Positions 7,394 to 16,147 of a stretch of DNA of 64,000 nt are shown one piece after another. Below the pieces are notes generated by a model. The model was not told the DNA's origin and made no database searches. It saw nothing but the letters and a program-made list of their open reading frames with translations. This DNA is from Paracoccus sp. SCSIO 75233. Its GTDB lineage: Bacteria; Pseudomonadota; Alphaproteobacteria; Rhodobacterales; Rhodobacteraceae. Within the stretch, counting starts at the first letter, position 1; each line of letters begins with the position of its first letter. The stretch lies in contig NZ_CP115757.1 of the NCBI RefSeq assembly GCF_027912675.1, positions 806,001-870,000 on the forward strand, in the 5' to 3' direction. Made by a program: the position numbers and the translations under genes.

Positions 7394-8673
7394 ATGATGA
7401 GCCCGATAGCAAGCGGCATCGTATCATGCCGGAAACGCTGCCCGGAAGGCTCGCGGATGAGGGGTTTCGTCTGTTTTTTCCGCTTTCGGCAGCATATGCG
7501 GCGCTATTTCCAGTCTTCTGGGTGCTGGCGATGAAGTTGGGATTGCCTCTTGCACATACGGTCCCGAGTTCGCTTTGGCATGCGCATGAAATGCTGGTCG
7601 GTGCATTTGGCGCGGCCCTGATCGGATTTCTGACGACGGCGATACCGGAATGGACGGATACCGAGCCTCTGCGCGGTCGCCCACTTTGGCTCTTGGCAGC
7701 CTTATGGGGTGGTGGGCGCGTGATTGGGCTGCTTGGCTGGGATGGAATGAGCGCTGTCGGTGCGCTTGCTGATCTGGTCTGGATCGCTGCGCTTATCTTG
7801 TATGTCATCCGCCTTTCCGTCAGGCAACGCTCCGACAACTTGCTGTCCTTTGCCTTTTGGCTGCTCCTGTTGTGGGGGTGTGTCGCCGTCGCGCGGATCT
7901 CGTTTCTGACCGGAGATATTGCGCGCGCCTCGACCGCAATTCAACTTTCTGGGTTTGCCTTTCTTGGCCTTCTGGGCCTTGCATTGGCGCGTATTACTGT
8001 GCCTGTGACCAATCTTGTGCTTGATCCATCCGAGACGACCTCGCCGTTCCGGCCCCATCCAGGACGACTGAACCTGGCGGCTGGCTTGGTTCTGGTTGCG
8101 ATATTTGGGCAGGCAGCGGGGCTATCGCCAGCAGTTGCGGGCTTTCTGGTTTTTGCCGCGGGTGCTGCCTTCATGGACCGTGTTGCGGAGGCCTTTATCG
8201 GGGTGAAGGCGTTCAGAGCGGAGATTTTGATTCTCGCGGGCTCCAGCGGTTTGGCCGGGGTGGGCCTGATGATGGTCGGGGCGGCCAAGCTGGGTGCGCC
8301 CTGGCCGGAGGTGACGGGGCTGCATGTGACCTTCATGGGTGGGCTGGGTCTGGGTGTCTATGCAGTTTTCTGCATTGCCGGTCTTTTGCACACCAACCCG
8401 TCCCTGGGCCTTTCATTGCCGGTGCGATTGGGCGCTCTGATGCTTCTGCTCTCGGTTATTCTTCGGATTATGCCGGATATTGGAATCGCTCTTCCCGGCT
8501 CGGTATATGCGTATTCTTCGTTGGCCTGGGCGCTCGGTTTCCTCATATGGCTCTGCGCATACTGGCCTTATCTGGCATCTGTCGCGAGCCCGCCTGCCGA
8601 AGCTGCGTCGGGCGACGCAATGATGCCGCTGTCGTCCGATGAACGGGAATGTGAAATCGCTGCCGCCGAATAA
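7390..8673 (+). CDS. nnrS: NnrS family haem-copper membrane protein
   Basis: The 427-residue protein is almost entirely hydrophobic, with around twelve membrane helices. Its early signature WHAHEMLVGAFGAALIGFL followed by TTAIPEWTD is characteristic of NnrS. It also has the family His residues further on (LHVTFMGGLGLGVYAVF). NnrS proteins are regulated by NO-responsive factors and protect against nitrosative stress; in Rhodobacter the protein binds haem and copper. The gene is coupled to the ABC ATPase by ATGA and is convergent with the TonB receptor gene. The last 25 residues are polar and cytoplasmic. The identification is strong; its exact biochemical role is unsettled in the family. Confidence 0.9.
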   Translation: MNDEPDSKRHRIMPETLPGRLADEGFRLFFPLSAAYAALFPVFWVLAMKLGLPLAHTVPSSLWHAHEMLVGAFGAALIGFLTTAIPEWTDTEPLRGRPLWLLAALWGGGRVIGLLGWDGMSAVGALADLVWIAALILYVIRLSVRQRSDNLLSFAFWLLLLWGCVAVARISFLTGDIARASTAIQLSGFAFLGLLGLALARITVPVTNLVLDPSETTSPFRPHPGRLNLAAGLVLVAIFGQAAGLSPAVAGFLVFAAGAAFMDRVAEAFIGVKAFRAEILILAGSSGLAGVGLMMVGAAKLGAPWPEVTGLHVTFMGGLGLGVYAVFCIAGLLHTNPSLGLSLPVRLGALMLLLSVILRIMPDIGIALPGSVYAYSSLAWALGFLIWLCAYWPYLASVASPPAEAASGDAMMPLSSDERECEIAAAE

Positions 8674-8729
8674 TGCATGTTGCATGGTGCAAGCCGGCAG
8701 CGATGTCTTTGTTTTGGTGATCCTCTTCC

Positions 8730-10943
8730 TTAGAACCGTAGCCTTGTACCCAGATAGAAGGCGCGACCCTCACCCGGGATGAAGGCGGCTTGCTGAGGCA
8801 TGGCCTGATCGACCACCAGTGTCGAAGACGCATAACGTTCATCGAACAGATTGGTGACGCGTCCAAAAATCTCTGCCTGATCGGAAAGTGCATAGGAGGC
8901 GCTGACATCGACAAGAGCATACGGGTCGTTAAACACGGTGTTCATGTTATCCACAGGTGTTTCCTCCGGCACCCAATGCAGCTTGCCGCCAACGGCGAAG
9001 CGTTCCGTTGCCTGCCAATCCATTGCCAGACTGATGACGTTGCGCGGTGCGCCTGCCAGCCGGTTGTCGCCACGCATCGGATCGTCATCGAAACGGAAAT
9101 CCTGCCATGTCCATGCCAGCCGGGTCGAGAGATCGGGGGTCAGTTCACCGCTTAAACCAAGCTCGATCCCGCTATGGATCGTCCGGTCGGCATTGACCGA
9201 TGCCCTTGCCGCGCCGGTTACATCACGCAGAGAGAGCAATTCGTTCTTCAGGCGAGAGTGATAGGCTGTGGCATCCCATGCGAAGCGGTCGGTTTCGCCC
9301 CGCCAGCCGATTTCCAGAGTGACCGATTCCTGCGCGTCCAGATCGGGGGTTGCGAAAAGCGCCCCGGTGCTGACGGGCGAGGGGCGACCCGGTCCCGTAT
9401 TCGCAGTGCCGTTTATCGTGCCCAACAGGTCATCATGGGTTGGCGGCTCAAAGCTCTTTGACAGCGACACCCAGGCCAATTGTCGCTCGGCGGGCCGCCA
9501 TGACAGCGCAACTGACGGAGCCAGCCCGGAATAGCTCCGGTCATAATCTGTTTTCGCGCTCGGGACAGGGATCGCCGGAAGCGGCAGGCTTGGGTTCATT
9601 GGGTTGAAACCCGCAGTCGGTCTTGTCGCGGCATTCCAGAGATCGTCGTTTTCCCGCGTGGCATAAATATACGCCAATGACGGGGACAGGGTGAACTCGC
9701 CAAGCTCCATGTTACCACCCGCATAGAGCGACAGTGAACCTGATTTGAGCCGGTTGCTGCCAAAGGCAGGCCCGCGACGGCCATTCAGATTGTGGTAGTA
9801 GTCCCGATCCGCCTCGCCACGCGACCAACTCAATCCCGCCTCAAATAGCGGCAGATCGCCTTTCCCTTGCATTGTATAGCGCGCGATCAGTGTGGCGTCG
9901 GTGCTGTCCGTATCTCGGAAACCGGCCGAAACGGGGAAACCGAAACTGTCATCCGTGCGCGACAGGCTGAACCCGAGATCATATGTATGCGGGCCGTCCT
10001 CCCAAGTGCTGCGCATCCCGGCCATCGTCTGATCGGTTTTGCGTTTGGGGCGGTCGCGCAGGACATTGGGGCCGGGATTGGTCGGCCTGCCAGCGACGAT
10101 CACCGGGCCGGTATGGTTCGATTCCGGGTCGTTCTGCACCGCGTTCCATGTCAGCGGTCCGGCAATGTCGAATTCAAGGCTGGTATGGCTGAGGAACAGT
10201 CGGGTGGTCGCCGCCCCGGTCTGCAGGCTGACATTACCGCCGATGCTGGTCCGCGCGGAGGAATTGTAATCGCGATAACCGTCGCTTTGCGAATGCTCAA
10301 ACCGCAGCAGCGTATCGGCGCGAGGACCGTCGACACCATAGCTCGCAACCAGATCGCTGCGTTCGAAACTGCCGCCGCCGAATGAAAGCCGCATACCCGG
10401 TGCCGATGCTCCGGAAGGGGAGACGAGGTTGATCGCACCGCCCAGCACGGTTGCGCCAAGCCGGTTGGCGCTGCTGCCGCGCAGGATTTCAAGCGTTTCT
10501 GCCTGTCCGGGTGAGGCAAGGCCGACAACATAAGCTCCATCGGCGCGGTTGACCGGCATCCCATCCATTAACACCAAAAGACCCCGCTCTGCAGGGTTCT
10601 GCTGCTGACCCGAGCCGCGGATCTGAATTCGCGGCTGATCGTTTCCGCCAAAGAATTCCTGCGTGACGACGCCGGGCACAGAAGAGAGCGCATCGGATAG
10701 TTTTGGTGCGACCTCGCTTCGCGGGGTATCACCGCGATCAATACGGGTAACGCCGCCAGGGGTCACGGCGAAACGTAAATCGTCCGGGTTCTCGGCGTGC
10801 AAGATGATCGGATCGAGCACGATGACCGCGCCCGGCGCGACGGATTGCGAAAAAGCAGGGGAACAGATCAGGGCTGCACCAGCGAGCAGCTTGGAAAGCG
10901 CAAGGCCTTTCCGGCTGTAAAAACGTCTTATATCATTTGCCAT
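8730..10943 (-). CDS. TonB-dependent outer-membrane receptor
   Basis: The 737-residue protein has a signal peptide (LALSKLLAGAALICSPAFS), a plug domain (about 55-170, with LSDALSSVPGVVTQEFFGG, IQIRGSGQQQNPAERGLL and LEILRGSSANRLGATVLGG) and a long beta-barrel ending in the terminal aromatic pattern YLGTRLRF. Start ATG 10943 is chosen because GAAGG lies just upstream and the signal peptide then begins normally; an ATG 42 bases further up would add a non-signal leader. Receptors of this class import siderophores, haem, cobalamin or metal chelates using TonB energy. It diverges from the nsrR-like gene across a region with a candidate FNR-type box and operator. A copper- or iron-chelate substrate for the neighbouring oxidase is inference. 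Confidence 0.88.
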   Translation of the reverse strand: MANDIRRFYSRKGLALSKLLAGAALICSPAFSQSVAPGAVIVLDPIILHAENPDDLRFAVTPGGVTRIDRGDTPRSEVAPKLSDALSSVPGVVTQEFFGGNDQPRIQIRGSGQQQNPAERGLLVLMDGMPVNRADGAYVVGLASPGQAETLEILRGSSANRLGATVLGGAINLVSPSGASAPGMRLSFGGGSFERSDLVASYGVDGPRADTLLRFEHSQSDGYRDYNSSARTSIGGNVSLQTGAATTRLFLSHTSLEFDIAGPLTWNAVQNDPESNHTGPVIVAGRPTNPGPNVLRDRPKRKTDQTMAGMRSTWEDGPHTYDLGFSLSRTDDSFGFPVSAGFRDTDSTDATLIARYTMQGKGDLPLFEAGLSWSRGEADRDYYHNLNGRRGPAFGSNRLKSGSLSLYAGGNMELGEFTLSPSLAYIYATRENDDLWNAATRPTAGFNPMNPSLPLPAIPVPSAKTDYDRSYSGLAPSVALSWRPAERQLAWVSLSKSFEPPTHDDLLGTINGTANTGPGRPSPVSTGALFATPDLDAQESVTLEIGWRGETDRFAWDATAYHSRLKNELLSLRDVTGAARASVNADRTIHSGIELGLSGELTPDLSTRLAWTWQDFRFDDDPMRGDNRLAGAPRNVISLAMDWQATERFAVGGKLHWVPEETPVDNMNTVFNDPYALVDVSASYALSDQAEIFGRVTNLFDERYASSTLVVDQAMPQQAAFIPGEGRAFYLGTRLRF

Positions 10944-11065
10944 AAGCAGACCTTCAGCAATGCGGTGGCAGGGGGCGGCTGGCAATTGCTGGCGGATATT
11001 GCGCCAAACCTGGTCAAATTGGGACCGGCGCAGGAAGATACTAGTTCGGCATTTGTTTAGGCGAC

Positions 11066-11079
11066 TTGACTTTCGTCAG
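11066..11079. promoter_or_regulatory. Candidate FNR/NNR-type box (TTGAC-TTTC-GTCAG)
   Basis: The sequence TTGACTTTCGTCAG matches the FNR/DNR consensus TTGAY-N4-RTCAA at all but the last base. It lies in the 223-base divergent region, 123 bases upstream of the TonB-receptor start and 88 bases before the nsrR-like start. That would fit oxygen or NO control of either gene. Only sequence similarity supports it. Confidence 0.4.
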
Positions 11080-11123
11080 TTCGGCATAGCGCTAACTTCT
11101 GGCCATCACTTCCGCCGCCTGCT

Positions 11124-11146
11124 TTAATATGCACTGCGTATGTTAA
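11124..11146. promoter_or_regulatory. Imperfect dyad, candidate NsrR/Rrf2 operator
   Basis: The 23-base element reads TTAATATGCA, then CTG, then CGTATGTTAA. The arms are mirror images at TTAA and the internal AT and C/G positions, giving 16-17 of 23 symmetrical bases. AT-rich ATGCAT-like half sites resemble NsrR operators. It ends 20 bases before the regulator start at 11167, a good place for autoregulation, and covers an upstream ATG (11140), which argues that 11167 is the true start. Confidence 0.45.
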
Positions 11147-11166
11147 TTCAACAATTGGATCGATTA

Positions 11167-11574
11167 ATGCGTCTGACGTCTTTCACCGATTACGGTTTGC
11201 GGATGCTGATGGTTTTGGCCAAGCAGCCGGGAGAATCTGTCTCCACGGCTGAACTGGCCGAAGAACTGCAGCTACCGCGTAATCACCTGACCAAGATCAT
11301 GCAGCATCTCGCCCGTGCCGGAATTGTTCAGACGCGGCGCGGCGGCGGCGGAGGGGCGACGTTGAAACAGGCACCGGACCAGCTACGGTTGGGAGGGCTG
11401 GTTCGTCTGCTTGAGGAAAAGCAGCCGCTGGTCGAGTGTTTCCGGCCCGGCGGCAGCGACTGCATCTTCGCAGGCTGCTGCGGTCTGAAAACGCGGTTGC
11501 GATTGGCTGAAACTGCGTTCCTTGCCGATCTCGACCGCTCAACGCTGGCGGATATCGTCCCGCAACCGATGTGA
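11167..11574 (+). CDS. nsrR: Rrf2-family regulator, NsrR-like
   Basis: The 135-residue protein begins MRLTSFTDYGLRMLMVLAKQ, the usual NsrR/Rrf2 start. It has the winged helix STAELAEELQLPRNHLTKIM and LARAGIVQTRRGGGGGATL, then a cysteine cluster C-x7-C-x4-C-C (CFRPGGSDCIFAGCCGLK) suited to an Fe-S cluster. NsrR senses nitric oxide through this cluster and represses NO-protection genes. Its location between nnrS, a receptor gene and a cbb3 operon fits that role. Start 11167 was chosen over 11140 because the family begins there and the upstream ATG falls inside the candidate operator. Other Fe-S Rrf2 proteins (IscR, RirA) differ in cysteine spacing and context. Confidence 0.85.
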   Translation: MRLTSFTDYGLRMLMVLAKQPGESVSTAELAEELQLPRNHLTKIMQHLARAGIVQTRRGGGGGATLKQAPDQLRLGGLVRLLEEKQPLVECFRPGGSDCIFAGCCGLKTRLRLAETAFLADLDRSTLADIVPQPM

Positions 11575-11628
11575 TGGCGGTAAGATCGGGTTGGCGGATC
11601 AGGCGGGACCAACAAACACTCGCGGCGC

Positions 11629-12480
11629 TTATTGAGGATGCTCGTCCCGTGGTCTCAGCGCGCGATAGGCATGCCATGTCCCGTGACCGAGCAATGGAAA
11701 GACAATAATCAGGCCAAGCAGCGCTGTGGTGATACAGAGGATAAACAGCGTTAGCACGATTGCACCCCAGGCGATCATGACCGGCCGATTGTTCCAAACC
11801 ATCGCCATACTGGTCCCAAGGGCAGAGAGTGCATCGGTCCGTTCATCAAGCAGCATAGGCACGGCGAACACACTTATCGCAAAGGAAAACGCTGCGAAGA
11901 GTGCGCCCACAGCGCCGCCGACCAGCAGCAGCGACAGACCTCTCGGCGTGGTGAAAAGCGTTTGGACAATTTCATCCATGCCGGGAAAAGGCTGCACACC
12001 AAAAAACAGTGCCCATAGCAGAACGGCGGCGCGGTTCCACAAGAGAAACAGCAGAAGCAGGATCACGCCCATGAAAAAGGTCGAAACAGTCGAGCGCGGT
12101 TTTACAAATACCATTTCTCCGATCGATGTCCTGCGCCCCGCTTCGAGGTTTCGGCTTTTGATATAAAGCCCGTTTGCCACTAGCGGACCTATGACCAGAA
12201 AACCGGCAAGGGCAGGGAACAACGCATAGTCCAGGCGAAACCGATACAGAAGCCAGACGACAAGGGCCGAGGTCAGGAAAACCCCGAATCCGTAAATCAG
12301 ACTTGGCAACGGGTTGGTGCGCAGGTCCGACCACCCCAGATTCAGCCATTGCCCTGCTGTCTGCCAGGGCAGGTCCCGCGCCATCCGGTTCTCGACGGGC
12401 AGAGGCGGGACGACATCGGGAATAAGACCGGGGTTATCGCTGGCTTCAGGCGGCGGAGGAGCGGTATGATCACTTAACAT
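11629..12480 (-). CDS. DUF2189 membrane protein at the end of the cbb3 operon
   Basis: The 283-residue protein starts at ATG 12480, overlapping the stop of the 65-residue gene. After a Pro-rich cytoplasmic N-terminus it has about five to six membrane helices (SLIYGFGVFLTSALVVWLLY, TFFMGVILLLLFLL, GLSLLLVGGAVGALFAAFSF, VMIAWGAIVLTLFILCITTA). It contains the family feature FAISVFAVPMLLDERTDAL followed by VWNNRPVMIAWG. DUF2189 proteins are commonly encoded with cytochrome c oxidase genes, including cbb3, but have no proven function. It is probably co-transcribed with ccoSNOQP. A role in oxidase assembly or stability is inferred only from location. Confidence 0.8.
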   Translation of the reverse strand: MLSDHTAPPPPEASDNPGLIPDVVPPLPVENRMARDLPWQTAGQWLNLGWSDLRTNPLPSLIYGFGVFLTSALVVWLLYRFRLDYALFPALAGFLVIGPLVANGLYIKSRNLEAGRRTSIGEMVFVKPRSTVSTFFMGVILLLLFLLWNRAAVLLWALFFGVQPFPGMDEIVQTLFTTPRGLSLLLVGGAVGALFAAFSFAISVFAVPMLLDERTDALSALGTSMAMVWNNRPVMIAWGAIVLTLFILCITTALLGLIIVFPLLGHGTWHAYRALRPRDEHPQ

Positions 12481-12671
12481 GATGGCTTCGCCGCACGCAG
12501 TGTCGCGACGCCTTCCAGTTTGGGTTGAAGGACGCAATCCGGTCGCGACGAGAAGGCGACAGAGATCAGATGAATATTCGCCCCAATGAAGATTGCGATG
12601 GTCAGGGCGGTCGCTGCCAGCGCAAACAGCCGTGAACCCGTCCAGAAATCGCGATAGAATACCTGTCTCAT
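12474..12671 (-). CDS. Small single-helix membrane protein between ccoP and DUF2189 gene
   Basis: The 65-residue protein starts at ATG 12671, overlapping the ccoP stop (ATGA), and ends inside the start of the DUF2189 gene, so it is tightly embedded in the operon. It has one hydrophobic helix (LFALAATALTIAIFIGANIH) after a short basic/aromatic N-terminus and a polar tail with two Cys. It is neither CcoH nor CcoS (CcoS is encoded at 16144). I do not recognise a family. Location suggests an accessory of the cbb3 oxidase. Confidence 0.6.
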   Translation of the reverse strand: MRQVFYRDFWTGSRLFALAATALTIAIFIGANIHLISVAFSSRPDCVLQPKLEGVATLRAAKPSC

Positions 12672-13546
12672 TGAGGGTTACCGTCCTGCTGGCCGAGCTC
12701 TTCCAAATAAATCGCCAATATCTTTCGTTCCGTTTCAGGCAGACGTTCTTCCCATGCGGGCATCCACCCTTGGCGGCCACCGAAAATCGTGTCGAACAAC
12801 TCCCTGCTGCTCCCGCCATAGATCCAGAAATCATCGGTCAGATCCGGCGCGCCCATTGCAATGTCGCCGCTGCCGTCCTCGGCATGGCAGGTCACGCAAT
12901 TATCGGCAAACAGCGATTTTCCCTGCTCCGCCTGGGCGGAGAGGCCGGAGGTCCCTGACAGGCTTCGGACATAGGCTGCGACCGCGCGTATATCGTCTCG
13001 TGACAGGATGCCGTCGCGTCCGAACGCCATCATCTGGCCGAAACGGGTCTCCGGATGATCGCTGTTGATTCCGACGCGAATGGTCTCCATCACCGTGTCG
13101 AACTCGCCGCCCCATAGCCATGCGGAGTCGGTCAGGCTCGGAAATCCGGGACCGCCATTGGCATCGAGGCCATGACAGGCGGCACAATTGTCACCGAAAA
13201 GCTGCGGTCCGGAGGTGCGGACGATCTCGGCCAGATCCGGGTCGGCCAGTATCTTCTCGACCGGAAGATCGGTGATCCGGGCGGCCCAGTCAGCGCGCGC
13301 TTCGTCAGCTTCCAGAACGGCCTGCTCGACCTCCTTTCGCTGATCAGTGGACAACAAGCCCTTGGTATAGGTCGAGACCAGCGGCCATGTCGGCAGCAAT
13401 AGCCAGATGATAAAGGACCAGATGGCCGTCGTGGCGATGAAAAACCACACCGGGCGAGGAACCGGTGTGTTCAGCTCGACAATCCCGTCCCATTCATGCC
13501 CGGTGGTCAGATGCCCGGTCAGCGGATCGCGCTCCTTCACCGACAT
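12668..13546 (-). CDS. ccoP: cbb3-type cytochrome c oxidase subunit III, dihaem
   Basis: The 292-residue protein has one N-terminal membrane anchor preceded by the CcoP motif GIVELNTPVPRPVW and followed by LLPTWP. It then has two c-type haem domains, with CAACH at about residue 125 and CVTCH at about 220. Each has a later Met ligand candidate (MMAFG, GWMPAW). It donates electrons from soluble cytochromes to CcoO and CcoN on the periplasmic side. ATG 13546 lies inside the end of ccoQ (10-base overlap). Length is normal for the family (about 285-300). Confidence 0.95.
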   Translation of the reverse strand: MSVKERDPLTGHLTTGHEWDGIVELNTPVPRPVWFFIATTAIWSFIIWLLLPTWPLVSTYTKGLLSTDQRKEVEQAVLEADEARADWAARITDLPVEKILADPDLAEIVRTSGPQLFGDNCAACHGLDANGGPGFPSLTDSAWLWGGEFDTVMETIRVGINSDHPETRFGQMMAFGRDGILSRDDIRAVAAYVRSLSGTSGLSAQAEQGKSLFADNCVTCHAEDGSGDIAMGAPDLTDDFWIYGGSSRELFDTIFGGRQGWMPAWEERLPETERKILAIYLEELGQQDGNPQ

Positions 13547-13707
13547 GGCCCGTCCTCATCATCGAGAACACTGTTGGCGGCACGGTCGAAGCGTCCCTGC
13601 AAAGACGGCCAGAAAGCGTAGATCGCGGCTGCGATGAACATTGCCATCAGGTAAAAAAGCCCGAGTGATTTGGCGAGACCGACCAGAAGGTCATGCGTGA
13701 TCTCCAT
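13537..13707 (-). CDS. ccoQ: cbb3 oxidase small subunit IV (FixQ/CcoQ)
   Basis: The 56-residue frame starts at ATG 13707, three bases after the ccoO stop, and ends inside the ccoP start. It encodes one membrane helix (LGLFYLMAMFIAAAIYAFWP) followed by a charged tail ending in LDDEDGPCR, the usual CcoQ layout. CcoQ stabilises the interaction of CcoP with the CcoNO core. The assignment rests on position, size and the AIYAFWP motif. Confidence 0.88.
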   Translation of the reverse strand: MEITHDLLVGLAKSLGLFYLMAMFIAAAIYAFWPSLQGRFDRAANSVLDDEDGPCR

Positions 13708-13710
13708 CGG

Positions 13711-14487
13711 TTAATTCTCCACAATCTGCTCAATTTCGTAGGGTAGACTGGTCAGCCGTCCGAGGATCTGGAGATAGGCGACCAGCGCATCCATTTCCGT
13801 CACCCGACCCGGATCGCCATCGAACACCCGGATATTGGTCGCCTCGCCGTAGCGGTCGATGACGCCATCGACAGCACCGCCATCAGGCCGGGCTTGTGCC
13901 AATGCGTCTGTGGTTGCATTGGCGATCTGTTCTTCCGAATACGGCACGCCAACCGTCCGTAAGGCTGCAAGCCGCGGCGGAAGGCTGGCGGTCTCCAGAA
14001 CTTCACGCTGCAGGAAAGCGTAGCTGGGCATGACTGATTGCGGCACGACGGAGCGTGGATCGATCAGGTGACGGCTCTGCCAGTCATCCGAATATTTTCC
14101 GCCGATCCGTGCCAGATCGGGTCCGGTCCTCTTTGAGCCCCACAGCATTGGATGATCGTATTGGCTTTCGGCGGCGAGTGAATAAGGTCCGTAGCGTTCT
14201 ACCTCATCGCGAAGTGTCCGGATCATCTGGCTGTGACAGGCATAGCAACCCTCACGGATATAGATATCGCGCCCGGCCTGTTCCAACGGTGTATAGAGCC
14301 GCATATCGGCGGCGGTTTCAACGGTTTCGTCTATGGTGAACAGCGGCGCGATCTCGACCATGCCGCCAACGCTTGCCACGGCGATGATGCCCAATGCCAA
14401 CGCCATTGAATGCCGCTCTGTCCGGTAGTGGGTTCGCGCCTGAAAATCGAACATGCGCTTAAACGGTTTTAGCAATCTGTCCAGCAT
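13711..14487 (-). CDS. ccoO: cbb3 oxidase subunit II, monohaem cytochrome c
   Basis: The 258-residue protein has an N-terminal membrane helix (MALALGIIAVASVGGMVEIA), the conserved stretch LYTPLEQAGRDIYIREGC, the haem c site CYACH with SQMIRTLRDEVERYG, then WGSKRTGPDLARIGGKYSD. All are CcoO hallmarks. ATG 14487 follows the read-through end of ccoN by four bases. An upstream in-frame extension lies in ccoN and was rejected. It relays electrons from CcoP to the CcoN haems. Confidence 0.95.
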   Translation of the reverse strand: MLDRLLKPFKRMFDFQARTHYRTERHSMALALGIIAVASVGGMVEIAPLFTIDETVETAADMRLYTPLEQAGRDIYIREGCYACHSQMIRTLRDEVERYGPYSLAAESQYDHPMLWGSKRTGPDLARIGGKYSDDWQSRHLIDPRSVVPQSVMPSYAFLQREVLETASLPPRLAALRTVGVPYSEEQIANATTDALAQARPDGGAVDGVIDRYGEATNIRVFDGDPGRVTEMDALVAYLQILGRLTSLPYEIEQIVEN

Positions 14488-14491
14488 TGCG

Positions 14492-16147
14492 TTACTCCGC
14501 AGCCGGCAGCGCCGGTTCACTTGTTTTGGATGGTGTCGGGTGATCCCGCTTTGGCACAAATTGCGGCGCCTGGCGGACTGTCATGGTGACATTCCACAAT
14601 GCGATGCATGCGCCGGTCAGGAACAACAGCCCGCCGAATGCCCGCGCGATATAGTAGGGATGCATTGCCATCATGCTTTGGAGGAACGAGTATTGCAGTG
14701 TGCCTGCCTCGGTATAGGTCCGCCACATCAGGCCCTGTATGACCCCGCTGTTCCACATCGCGAAGACGTAGATAACGGTTCCCGCAAGGGCCAGCCAGAA
14801 ATGTCATTCTACCGCTTTCCGCGAATACATGCCTTCCCGCCGCCAGAGCAGCGGGACAACCGCGTAAATCGACCCGAAGCTGATCAGTGCAACCCAGCCC
14901 ATTGCCCCGGCATGGACGTGGCCGACGGTCCAGTCAGTATAATGCGACAGGCTGTTGACTGGACGGATCGCCATGAAGGACCCTTCGAATGTGGACAGAC
15001 CATAGAAGACGGCGGCGACCATCATGAAACGCAAAGTGGCGTCGTCGCGCACCTTGTGCCATGCCCCGTTCAGTGTCAGCAGGGCGTTCCCGGCCGAGGC
15101 CCATGACGGCACCAGCAGCATGACCGAGAAGGTCATTCCCAATGTCTGAACCCAATGTGGCAGCGCCGTGTAATGCAGATGGTGCGAACCCGCCCACATG
15201 TAAAAGAAGGTAATCCCCCAGAAGGACAGGATCGACAAACGATAAGAATAGATCGGACGTTCGGCCCGCTTGGGCAGGAAATAATACAGCATGCCCAGAA
15301 AGCCCGATGTCAGGAAGAAGGCCACGGCATTATGGCCATACCACCACTGTGTCATGGCGTCCTGCACACCTGAAAACAGCGAGTAGCTTTTCGCCCCTGT
15401 CAGGCTGGCCGGAACGGCGAGGTTATTGACGATATGCAGCATCGCCACGACCAGAATGAAAGCCATGTAGTACCAGTTGGCGACATAGATATGCGGCTCG
15501 TTCCGGCGGGCCAGCGTTCGGATGTAAAGGACGAAGTAGGTCACCCAGACCACCACCAGCCAGATATCGGCATACCACTCCGGCTCTGCATATTCCTTGG
15601 ATTGGGTAACCCCCATGACATATCCGCTAGCAGCGACGACGCAGAACAGGTTGTAGCCCAACAGCACGAACCACGGCATGAGTTGGCTGGGCATCCGTGC
15701 CCGCGAGGTTCGCTGCATGATATGGAACGACGTGGCAATCAGCGCATTGCCGCCAAAGCCAAAGATGACGCCAGAGGTATGAACCGGTCGTATTCTGCCA
15801 AAACTGGACCATGCAGCATCGAAGCGCAGTTCCGGCCAGGCCAGCATGGCGGCAACCCAGACCCCCACACCCATGCCGATCACCGCCCAAATCAGGGAAA
15901 GAATGATGCCGACTTTGGTTGGGTCGTCGTAATAGCTCTCGATGCGATTTTCGTACGGAGGTTCTGGCTCTCCGATGCGTCGCAGCAAAATCAACGACAG
16001 AACGGCGCCATAAATGAGAACGACCCAACCCTGCGAACCCATCAGATCGCCATTCCCGACCGCAGCCATCAACAGCCCGGTCAACGTCACCATGATGCAG
16101 ATCGCAAGGGCGTATTGTCGCTCTGCTTGCGTAAGTTTTGATATCAT
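14492..16147 (-). pseudogene. ccoN: cbb3 oxidase catalytic subunit I with premature TGA
   Basis: From ATG 16147 the frame encodes 447 residues of a normal CcoN: haem/copper ligand regions TSFHIMQ, WWYGHNAVAF, GSHHLHYTALPHW and GHVHAGAMGW are all present. It then meets TGA at 14806-14804. The same frame continues for 103 codons with HFWLALAGTVIYVFAMWNSG, VIQGLMWRTYTEAG and MHPYYIARAFGGLLFL, the canonical last two helices of CcoN, and stops at 14492 just before ccoO. Relatives have Trp at the TGA position (VEWHFW), so a single G-to-A change explains it. All metal ligands lie upstream, but loss of two helices should destabilise the core. It is a real nonsense mutation, a base-call error, or read-through. 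The full length would be 551 residues, normal for the family. Confidence 0.85.

Noticed and set aside
702..16147. TGA read as tryptophan (altered genetic code or programmed recoding)
   Set aside because: TGA is the regular stop of most intact genes here, including many ATGA overlaps, so two or three in-frame TGAs are better explained by mutation or error.
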